A DNA stretch of 64,000 nt, taken from contig NZ_JAIFZS010000045.1 of NCBI RefSeq assembly GCF_019710635.1, positions 23,053-87,052 of the forward strand, read 5' to 3'. This DNA is from Mycolicibacterium xanthum (lineage in GTDB: Bacteria; Actinomycetota; Actinomycetes; Mycobacteriales; Mycobacteriaceae). Below are positions 57,488 through 64,000 of this stretch, piece after piece; position 1 is the first letter of the stretch, and every line of letters starts with the position of its first letter. The translations under genes and the position numbers were made by a program. The notes under the pieces are model-generated. The model did no database searches. It was not told where the DNA came from and worked only from the letters and a program-made list of their open reading frames with translations.

Positions 57488-60400
57488 TCAGCCCGCCCAC
57501 ACGTCTTCGACGTAGCGGTCCGATTCCACCAGACCCTGCAGCCACTCCTTGGCCTGTTCGGGATCGGCTCCGTTGCGCGACCGGTAGATGTTCAGGAACG
57601 CTTCGCGCACGGCGGGCGCCATCCGGCCGCCGTCGCCGCACACGTACACGTAGGCGTCCTTGGCGGGGTCGCCGAGCAGGCCCCAGACGTCGTCGGCGTC
57701 CGCCGCGATCCGGTCCTGCACGTAGCGCACCCCGTTCTCCGAGGCGCGCGAGAACGCCGGCCGCATGCGCACGATGCCGAGTGCCTCGCCCGCCTCGAAC
57801 TGGTCGCGGAAGATGTAGTCGATGTCGGGGTCGCGGACGCCGAAGAAGCACAGAGCCGGCGCAAACGGCTCGCCGGACTGCTTGGCCGCCAACCGGTCTC
57901 CGAGGAAACCGCAGAACGGGGCGACGCCGGTGCCCGCGCTGACCAGGATGACGTTCCTGGCCGGGTCGGCTCCGGAGCGGAACGCCGCACGGGCCGGATC
58001 GACGCGTGCCCGGATCGACTCGCCGGGGCCGATCGCGCCGAGGTGGTTGGACGCCACCCCCTTGAATAGCCCGTAGCCGGACCGGGCGGGTGCGCCGAGG
58101 ACGCTGACGACGAGGCCGACGACCTGAGGTGAGAGCCGCGACGACGACGCGATGGAGTAGTGCCGCGGCGTCATCGGTTCGAGCAACTCGAGCAGGTCTT
58201 CCCCGGTCACGTCGCAGGCCGGGAACTCCAGCAGGCACTCCAGCGCGCTGAGGACGTTGGGTTCGCTTGCCGCCGCGAGCTCTTCGAGGCGCTGCCGCTC
58301 CGGCACGCACGGGTTGGCCGCCGCCAGCCGCTTCAACTGGCTCCGCGAGGCCGGCTTGCGCAGTTCCACGAAGTGGGTGAGCAGTTCGCGCACACTCACT
58401 TCGCGGTCCAGCGCGATGAGCCGCCGGGAGCTGCGTCGCGGGTTGATCGACAGCCGCATCTCCGGCTCGATCTCGAGCAGCTCGATCACCGTGTCCACCA
58501 GGCCGGGCGGGTTGTCGGCCAGCACGGTCAGGTGATCGCCGGTGCGGTACTCGGTACCCGCCGGAAGGGCGACGCGCACATGGTGCTTGGCCTGTCCGAA
58601 GGCCTTGTCGCTGACCAGCTCGGTGTTCTCCAGCACGGTCATCGGGGTGACGGCGAACCGGGTGTCGATCGCCGTGGTGACCGGGCCGGTGATCTGGCGC
58701 AGCTCGTAGAGCGGCTCGTCGGCGCCGCCGGGCGGTGCGGCATCGGGGTCACCGAAGCGCTCGGCGAGTGCGCCCGCCGCTGCGATGGAGAACTCCTCGA
58801 CCGCCCCGGTCAGGTCGCCGGAGGTGTCCGCCGATCCCCGGGGCACCGCGCGGACACCGCCCAGTTCGGCCAGGCGTTCGTCGATGCGCTTGGGGATCGC
58901 CTGATAGGTGTCGGCCCAGTTGTGGTCGCCCACCCCCAGCACCGCGTACAGCGGTGCGCCGGCGAGCGAGGCATCGGGCCCGTTGAGCCAGGCCATGAAC
59001 GCGCGGGCGTCGTCGGTGGGCTGACCGTTGTACGACGACGCGATGATCAGCGTCGCGTCCGCCTCGGGCAGTCCGCCGGCCGCACTGTCCAGCGGTGCCA
59101 CCGTTGCGCTGCAACCGATGTCGGCGGCCTCCTCGGCGAGCTGTTTGGCCAGCGCGCGGCAGGTGCCGAGGTTGGAGCCGTGCAGCACCGCCAGCGTGGT
59201 GCCGGCCCGGATGGCCGACACCGAACCGGACGGCGGTTCCGGGGATGCGGCCGGAGCGGGGGCGGTGTGCCGGTCTTCGGGCGAGCGCCGCAGCACATCG
59301 AGGCAGAACCCGACCGGCCTGCGGCTGGCCGGACCGTCGAAGTGCAGCACGTAGTGTTGCGAGTCGATCAGCCGGTAGCGGTGCACCACCCGCGCCAACG
59401 CCAGCGCGGCCTCGTGCAGCGCGAATTGCCGGCCGATGCACGAACGTGCGCCGGTGCCAAAAGGTTTGAACAGGCTCGCCGGGCGGGACGCGGATCGCTC
59501 GGGGGAGAACCGGTCCGGATCGAAGAGTTCGACGTTGTCACCCCATCCCGGCTGCCGGTGCAACGCTCCGGTGAGCACGCTGACCGCCTCGCCCTTCTTG
59601 ACCGGATACTGTCCACCGATGACGGTGTCGGCCAACGCCATCCGGTCGAACTGCAGCACCGGTGGGGACAGCCGCAGCGTCTCGCTGATGACCTGACGCA
59701 GATACTCGAACCTGCCGATGTCGTCGTAGCCGGGCAGGTAGTCGTCCTCGACTCCGAACACCTCGTCGACCTCCGCGCGCACGCGCGCCAGCACCGCGGG
59801 GTGGTGCACGATGTTGTACAGCGCGTTGGGCATCAGCTCCGAGGTGGTCAGCTGGCCCGCGATCAGAAACGTCATGATCTGGTTCTTGACGTTGTCCGGC
59901 TCGAGCAGAGGTGCGCCGTTCGCGTCGTGGCCGAGCATCACGTACAGCAGGTCGTCGGCCCGGCCGGGGGCATCGGCCCGATGGGCGGCCATCAGGTCGT
60001 CGAAGTATTCGTGCAGGGTGGTCAGCTCGGCGCCGAACGCGGGTGTCGGTCCGTTGGCGAACACCTCGCCCAGCGCGGCGGTGAAGCTCGCCGGGATCGG
60101 TGCCAGGCCATCGACGTCGTAGGAGTTGAACCTCGCCCCGAAGCCGGCCAGTGCGACCGTGTCCATCGCGAGCTTCTGCAGATCGGTGGACACATCGACC
60201 GGATGGCTCCCGACGCCGGCGTCCCAACGGCTGATCAGCTGGCAGTTGATGTCGAGCATCGCCGAGTGGTAGTTGCGCAGTCCGGCGTAGCTGAAGCCGG
60301 GCAGCAGGACGTCGTGCGCCTTCTGCCAGTTGGCCTCTCCGTAGAAACTGGTGAACAACCCGTCGCCGGCCAGCGGCCGGACCCGGGCCAGCGACTCGGT

Positions 60401-60634
60401 GAGGTTCTTGGCGAAGCGGTTCTCGTCGCAGAGTTCTTCGACCAGATCCGCCGAGCAGGCGTAGAGCTTTCGCTCGCCGTTGAAGTCGGCGTAGAACAGT
60501 GGGCCGTGCAATTCGGCCAGCAGATCGACCGGAAGTGCGTAGGGCCGTCCGGCGAGCAGGTCCTGGCCTGGAAGCGGACCCTCGGCGGAGGGGATCGAAT
60601 CGAGCTCGGGCGGTGATGAGGGTCCGGGCTTCAT
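57488..60634 (-). CDS. CYP102-like self-sufficient P450 / NADPH reductase fusion
   Basis: 1048 residues, the same layout and length as P450 BM3: haem domain (1 to ~450), linker, flavodoxin FMN domain (from HGSNLGTCRA), FAD/NADPH reductase (RHYSIASSS; SAGTGVAPFCGF; VYVCGDGGRMAPAV) and the closing EDVWAG. ExxR is Glu318-Arg321; haem ligand Cys399 in FGTGARSCIG. The I-helix reads FLIAGQLTTSE where BM3 has FLIAGHETTSG: Thr263 stays but the acid is Leu262. Expected reaction is fatty-acid-type hydroxylation. GC-rich antisense frames are shadows. Confidence 0.96.
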   Translation of the reverse strand: MKPGPSSPPELDSIPSAEGPLPGQDLLAGRPYALPVDLLAELHGPLFYADFNGERKLYACSADLVEELCDENRFAKNLTESLARVRPLAGDGLFTSFYGEANWQKAHDVLLPGFSYAGLRNYHSAMLDINCQLISRWDAGVGSHPVDVSTDLQKLAMDTVALAGFGARFNSYDVDGLAPIPASFTAALGEVFANGPTPAFGAELTTLHEYFDDLMAAHRADAPGRADDLLYVMLGHDANGAPLLEPDNVKNQIMTFLIAGQLTTSELMPNALYNIVHHPAVLARVRAEVDEVFGVEDDYLPGYDDIGRFEYLRQVISETLRLSPPVLQFDRMALADTVIGGQYPVKKGEAVSVLTGALHRQPGWGDNVELFDPDRFSPERSASRPASLFKPFGTGARSCIGRQFALHEAALALARVVHRYRLIDSQHYVLHFDGPASRRPVGFCLDVLRRSPEDRHTAPAPAASPEPPSGSVSAIRAGTTLAVLHGSNLGTCRALAKQLAEEAADIGCSATVAPLDSAAGGLPEADATLIIASSYNGQPTDDARAFMAWLNGPDASLAGAPLYAVLGVGDHNWADTYQAIPKRIDERLAELGGVRAVPRGSADTSGDLTGAVEEFSIAAAGALAERFGDPDAAPPGGADEPLYELRQITGPVTTAIDTRFAVTPMTVLENTELVSDKAFGQAKHHVRVALPAGTEYRTGDHLTVLADNPPGLVDTVIELLEIEPEMRLSINPRRSSRRLIALDREVSVRELLTHFVELRKPASRSQLKRLAAANPCVPERQRLEELAAASEPNVLSALECLLEFPACDVTGEDLLELLEPMTPRHYSIASSSRLSPQVVGLVVSVLGAPARSGYGLFKGVASNHLGAIGPGESIRARVDPARAAFRSGADPARNVILVSAGTGVAPFCGFLGDRLAAKQSGEPFAPALCFFGVRDPDIDYIFRDQFEAGEALGIVRMRPAFSRASENGVRYVQDRIAADADDVWGLLGDPAKDAYVYVCGDGGRMAPAVREAFLNIYRSRNGADPEQAKEWLQGLVESDRYVEDVWAG

Positions 60635-60756
60635 GCCGGGGAGCCTAGTTTGACGGTTCGGCCGTCGGGCTGAAACAGCCGGGTGCCCGGTTGGCCGCGA
60701 GGTGAATATCGAGGCGTCAGTTGCAGCCCCGCAACCTGCCTGCGAGATGCATCGCT

Positions 60757-60783
60757 ACATGCAACACTGCATGTTAGCATGCA
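60757..60783. promoter_or_regulatory. Overlapping palindromes, likely VapBC operator
   Basis: ACATGCA-ACAC-TGCATGT and TGCATG-TTAG-CATGCA share an arm and lie directly before the vapB start. VapBC complexes usually repress at such sites. Confidence 0.6.
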
Positions 60784-60786
60784 ATT

Positions 60787-61032
60787 ATGCCCAAGACGGT
60801 GCAAATCCGTGACATCGACGACGAGGTGTATGCAGGGCTCGTCCGTCGGGCCGGGGAGGAGGGCGTGTCCGTCCCCGAGTTGCTGCGGCGGGAGGCGACG
60901 CGCCTGGCGGCCCGGCCATCGATCGCGGAGTGGCTGCGGCGGACGGGCCGCCGCCCCTCGGGACTCACCACCGACGAAGTGGTGCGCACCCTCGACGAGT
61001 GGCGCGGTGAATGGCCCGATGCTGGTCGTTGA
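60787..61032 (+). CDS. vapB: VapB/FitA-type antitoxin
   Basis: 81 residues. The N-terminal ribbon-helix-helix KTVQIRDIDDEVYAGLVRRA is typical of FitA/VapB, and the tail SGLTTDEVVRTLDEWRGEW would bind the toxin. Overlaps the toxin by 14 bases. The ATG follows the operator closely, with a short leader or none. Confidence 0.9.
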   Translation: MPKTVQIRDIDDEVYAGLVRRAGEEGVSVPELLRREATRLAARPSIAEWLRRTGRRPSGLTTDEVVRTLDEWRGEWPDAGR

Positions 61033-61411
61033 CGCATCCTGCCTTTTCGAGGTGGTGGCCGACACGGCGCGGGCCGGCCGGGTGGCCGCGCGCCTGGCAG
61101 CGGACGCCGATCAGGTGGCGCCGGAAGTCATCGACGTGGAGGTGCTCGGCGTCATTCGTGCGCAGTACCTCGGGGGCGCGCTCGACAGGACCGCTGCCGG
61201 GCAGGCGGTCGCTGATCTGCGGGACTGGCCGGGTGAACGCTTCGCGCACCGCTGGATGCTCGACCGGGTGTGGGAACTCCGAGCCTCGGTGCGGGGATGG
61301 GATGCGTTCTACGTCACCCTCGCGGAGGCCATGGACGCGACGCTGCTGACGATGGACAGCAGGCTCGCCCGTGCGCGCGGGCCGCGATGCCGTATCGAGG
61401 TCGTCGAATAA
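61019..61411 (+). CDS. vapC: VapC-type PIN-domain toxin
   Basis: 130 residues. PIN acidic residues are all in place: Asp5 in MLVVDASCLF, the Glu in APEVIDVEVLG, and Asp residues in GWDAFYVTLAEAMDATLLTM and DSRLARA. It is an RNase held inactive by VapB. Unlike the 16.8 kb PIN fragment, this copy is complete. Confidence 0.92.
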   Translation: MLVVDASCLFEVVADTARAGRVAARLAADADQVAPEVIDVEVLGVIRAQYLGGALDRTAAGQAVADLRDWPGERFAHRWMLDRVWELRASVRGWDAFYVTLAEAMDATLLTMDSRLARARGPRCRIEVVE

Positions 61412-61451
61412 CCTTCCGGCCCGGGTCGTCGAGATCCAATCTGGTTGCGTG

Positions 61452-62483
61452 TCAGCGGAACCGGACGTTCAGCGTGGCCAGGCCGAAGATCTTCTTGCCA
61501 GCCGACTTCGCGGCGACCACGATCACACCGGACCGGGTGGCCGGGTCCAGCGTCTTGATCCGGCCGCCGAACTCGATGTCGGCGCCCTCGGCGGCCGAGA
61601 CGATCGCCGGGGCCGAGAGCCGCACCGCGTAGCGGGTGACCGCGCCCGGATCGCCGGTCCAGGTGGAGGCGAATCCGGCGCCCAGCCCCATGGTGAGCAT
61701 GCCGTGGGCGATCACATCGGGCAGCCCGGCCAGCTTGGCGATGTCTGCGTCCCAGTGGATCGGGTTGGCGTCTCCCGCCACGCCGGCGTAGTTCACCAGA
61801 TCACCGCGGGACAGCCGGGTGTGGTGCACCGGTAGCTCGTCGCCGACGTGCACGTCCTCGAAGGACGGCGTGCCCGGTGTACGGGTCGAACCCGACTCGG
61901 CGATCCGGATCTCGCCCGCCGGGCGCACCGTCTTGCGGTAGTTCGCCGCGGCCTCGCCCACCTCGAGGATGTTGACGTCGTGCATCATCGCGCGCTGCAC
62001 GGCCAGCTTGATCGTCGGATCGACGTCCTCGGCGGTCACGCCGACGACGGTGGTGTGCAGCGTGTGTACCCGCTCGCCGGCGGTGTCGGTGAACGTGTTG
62101 GTGACGGTGATCAGGTCCCGGCCCGCGATCCGGCGCACCGAGGTCAACTCGACGTCGATCTCCAGTTCGTCGCCCGCGACGATCGGGCGGTGCTGCTCGA
62201 AGACCTCCTCGGTCTGCATGTAGGTGTCGTAACCGACGACCACGGATTCGAACATGCGGCGATTGCAGGCCATGGCCGGGGTCGACGTGAAGGTCAGCGG
62301 CGCCACCAGGCCCGGGTATCCCAGCTGCGCCGCGGCGGCGACGTCCCAATGTGCGGGGTGATAGTCCTGAACCGCGCGGGCGTACTCGCGGACCTTCTCG
62401 CGACCGACCAGGTAGGGGCTGTCGGCCCGGTAGTAATGGCCGACCCGCGACTCGAGCGCCGACGGTTCTGCTGCTGCGGTCAT
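61452..62483 (-). CDS. Double-hotdog (R)-hydratase / FAS-I dehydratase-like protein
   Basis: 343 residues, two hotdog halves fused, comparable to mycobacterial Rv0216-type proteins and to HadA plus HadB in one chain. First half: YHPAHWDVAAAAQLGYPGLV. Second half: AGDANPIHWDADIAKLAGLP followed by DVIAHGM, the hydratase_2 motif with catalytic Asp and His. Likely dehydrates or hydrates a hydroxyacyl thioester. Divergent to nothing; an SDR precedes it on the same strand. Confidence 0.88.
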   Translation of the reverse strand: MTAAAEPSALESRVGHYYRADSPYLVGREKVREYARAVQDYHPAHWDVAAAAQLGYPGLVAPLTFTSTPAMACNRRMFESVVVGYDTYMQTEEVFEQHRPIVAGDELEIDVELTSVRRIAGRDLITVTNTFTDTAGERVHTLHTTVVGVTAEDVDPTIKLAVQRAMMHDVNILEVGEAAANYRKTVRPAGEIRIAESGSTRTPGTPSFEDVHVGDELPVHHTRLSRGDLVNYAGVAGDANPIHWDADIAKLAGLPDVIAHGMLTMGLGAGFASTWTGDPGAVTRYAVRLSAPAIVSAAEGADIEFGGRIKTLDPATRSGVIVVAAKSAGKKIFGLATLNVRFR

Positions 62484-62540
62484 GACTGTGCACAGTAACG
62501 GGCGGTCGCTCCCGCCCGGCCGGACGGCTCGGTCGCGGGA

Positions 62541-63221
62541 TTACGCGGTCATCAGGTAGTCGGCGCCACCGACGTACACGATGCCGGGCGAGGCGGCGGT
62601 CGTCGCCGCCCTGACGATCGCGGAGGCGAGTTCACCGGCTGCCCCCACCGGGGCGGTGCTGTCGGCCATCTCCCCGGAGACCACGGTGAACCCGATCCCG
62701 GCGTGGTCCAGCTCCGAGCGCATCGCATAGAGCGCGGTTTCGCCGGCGCGCTTGCTGACCGCGAACGTCGCATAGCCCTTCGGCACCGCCTTGTCGGGAA
62801 AGAAGTGGGCCTGGTGGCTGGTGACATACACGATCCGCGATCCGGCAGGCATCAGGCCCATCGCCGCGGTCGCCAACCGCTTCTGGGCATCGCGGTTGAG
62901 GCGCATGGCGCAGCCGGGATCGGCGCAGCTGTCGAGCCCGCCGGACGCGTTGAGGACCAGTGCGTCGAGCCGGCCGAAGTGAGCCCGGACGGCAGCGATC
63001 ATCGCGGCGGTGTCGGCTTCGTCGGCGATGTCGGCCGCGAAGGTGCAGGCCTGCCCGCCCGCGCGCCGGATGGCCTCGGCGACCGAGTCGGCACACGCGG
63101 TGTTCTCGCGGTAGTTCACGACGACGTGCGTGCCCGGTTCGGCGAACCGTTTGGCGACTTCGGCGCCGATTCCGCGCGATGCCCCGGTGACAAGGACGAT
63201 CCGTTCCGGTGCGGTTGGCAT
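62541..63221 (-). CDS. SDR-family oxidoreductase
   Basis: 226 residues, a little short for the family. TGASRGIG near residues 12-19, LNASGG where NNAG is usual, Ser in YVTSHQA and FAVSK at the Tyr-x3-Lys position: the Tyr is replaced by Phe (TFAVSK), with a Tyr three residues before. This suggests weak or altered catalysis. GAAGGAG precedes the ATG. The SDR and the hotdog hydratase are on one strand with 57 bases between. Confidence 0.88.
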   Translation of the reverse strand: MPTAPERIVLVTGASRGIGAEVAKRFAEPGTHVVVNYRENTACADSVAEAIRRAGGQACTFAADIADEADTAAMIAAVRAHFGRLDALVLNASGGLDSCADPGCAMRLNRDAQKRLATAAMGLMPAGSRIVYVTSHQAHFFPDKAVPKGYATFAVSKRAGETALYAMRSELDHAGIGFTVVSGEMADSTAPVGAAGELASAIVRAATTAASPGIVYVGGADYLMTA

Positions 63222-63430
63222 GGCGACTCCTTCCGTGTGGCCGCCGCACCCGTCGGCGAACGGTGTTGCGAGGCGGCTCCGCCCACCATACACCGAATTT
63301 AAGAAAAATAAGGGAAAAATAAGATCACGGTAAGGCAATGAATCGGACGCGCCACACCGGCGAAACCGGGCACGGAAACTTGCTGCGAGATCGACAATTG
63401 CCGGTATCCGCTGTCGGAAAGGCCGAATCC

Positions 63431-64000
63431 ATGCGCGTAGCGGTATGTGCCGGCTGGATCGGTACGGCCGTGCTGATGTTCGGCCTGGGCGCAGCCGTGC
63501 TCGCGGGCTCGGCATGGGCTGAGACCGAAGGTGGGACCGACGTCACCTCCTCGGAAGCGACACCACCGACCCGATCGGTCGGCGATGGCGACGGGTCACC
63601 GGAGACCGATCCCCGGGAAAGCCGGGCATCGCGCAACGACGGCGACGAGCAGGGCGTCGACGCCGCCGCGGGCGCCGGTATCGACGACACCGACAGCTAC
63701 GTGACCAAGCCGACTTCCGATGATCTGTCGGAGACCGCTGCGGAAGCTGGCGAAACCTTGGTGACGATCGACACACCGTCCACGACGACCCCCGAGGACG
63801 TGCAGGGCACATCGCCGTCGGCGGACTACCGCGAGCCGTCGGCGGACTACCGCGAGCCGTCGGCGGACTACCGCGAGCCGTCGGCGGACTACCGCGAGAG
63901 AGTCCCCGAGCAGTCCGCAATCGCGCACCCGGTGGCCACTTCGGACTTCGGCCCCGATCGATCGACGAGCCGCGACGTCGGTGTGGTCGCCGGGGATCCT
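63431..64000 (+). CDS. Secreted acidic repeat protein (C-terminus beyond window)
   Basis: 190 residues visible before the edge. Signal peptide about residues 1-31, with likely cleavage after GSAWA. Then Thr/Ser/Asp/Glu-rich low complexity, with four tandem copies of PSADYRE (residues 129-156). An in-frame ATG at 63338 would add 31 residues; it has a weak TAAGG upstream. The function of the missing part is unknown. The style (signal plus acidic linker) is like the DUF1214-type protein at 19144-21285. Confidence 0.75.
   Translation, partial: MRVAVCAGWIGTAVLMFGLGAAVLAGSAWAETEGGTDVTSSEATPPTRSVGDGDGSPETDPRESRASRNDGDEQGVDAAAGAGIDDTDSYVTKPTSDDLSETAAEAGETLVTIDTPSTTTPEDVQGTSPSADYREPSADYREPSADYREPSADYRERVPEQSAIAHPVATSDFGPDRSTSRDVGVVAGDP
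63815..63898 (+). repeat. Four perfect 21-bp tandem repeats (PSADYRE)
   Basis: Units start at 63815, 63836, 63857 and 63878 and are identical at the base level, inside the secreted-protein frame. Perfect identity suggests recent expansion by slippage or unequal exchange. Confidence 0.95.

Noticed and set aside
58160..60616. 818-codon open frame on the plus strand opposite the CYP102-like gene
   Set aside because: The product is Arg/Gly/Gln/Val-rich without any domain, and the minus strand encodes a complete P450-reductase. It is a GC-bias shadow.
63815..63898. Short CRISPR array
   Set aside because: The repeats are directly adjacent, in frame, with no spacers, so they are a coding tandem repeat.

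Overview
The window looks like chromosomal DNA of a fast-growing mycobacterium (Mycolicibacterium-like). The base composition is GC-rich with strong G/C third positions and many GTG starts. Gene content is typical of that group: a Ddn-type deazaflavin protein, a haemophore-like secreted protein, two WS/DGAT acyltransferases, a KstR-like TetR regulator, TfdA-type dioxygenases, many SDRs, a YefM/YoeB pair close to the M. tuberculosis one, and a BM3-type P450-reductase fusion. I saw no rRNA, tRNA, CRISPR array, transposase or phage gene.

Region 1 (1-13.8 kb) is a dense catabolic island. It holds an aldehyde dehydrogenase (cut by the left edge), a beta-lactamase-fold esterase, three SDRs, a TfdA/TauD dioxygenase, an NtaA/DszA-type flavin monooxygenase, a carboxymuconolactone-decarboxylase-family protein, a P450 with its own 3Fe-4S ferredoxin and an NTF2-like protein. 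Four TetR genes are scattered through it; three are clear paralogs of one another. A near-palindromic motif, consensus CTATACRAGYGTAY, recurs upstream of the aldehyde dehydrogenase, between the esterase and an SDR, upstream of the flavin monooxygenase, and twice upstream of the P450. This suggests one regulon. The island ends in a beheaded amidohydrolase.

Region 2 (13.9-31 kb) is a mosaic: a RibD/DHFR-fold protein, a DUF3179 membrane protein with a tocopherol-cyclase-like protein, a truncated VapC, a perfect 27-bp inverted repeat, a dioxygenase/IclR divergent pair, a large secreted DUF1214-type protein, a copper module (double CsoR-type operator, CopZ chaperone, CPH-type ATPase), YefM/YoeB (the toxin lacks the usual catalytic His), and a tight OsmC - flavin monooxygenase - FAD oxidoreductase - MFS - MaoC operon.

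Region 3 (31-49.5 kb) has a hydrolase-LuxR fusion, a Ddn-like protein, a PaaK-like ligase, a STAS/DUF1330/cupin operon with a PucR regulator, an SDR-epoxide hydrolase pair, two small secreted proteins, and then an AraC-centred module. That module comprises a cupin - zinc alcohol dehydrogenase - WS/DGAT - WS/DGAT operon, the divergent AraC gene, an NAD-dependent epimerase, an acyl-CoA ligase and an alpha/beta hydrolase. Four copies of a two-half-site direct repeat (CYCTGNNGTCAA, 21-bp period) lie in these upstream regions and look like AraC sites.

Region 4 (49.5-64 kb) has a TetR/MFS efflux pair, two small DUF202-like membrane proteins, a TetR-MarR pair divergent from an amidohydrolase - amidohydrolase - small protein - enoyl-CoA hydratase operon, the convergent CYP102-like fusion (I-helix acid residue missing), a VapBC pair, a double-hotdog hydratase, an SDR, and the start of a secreted protein with four 7-residue repeats that runs off the right edge.
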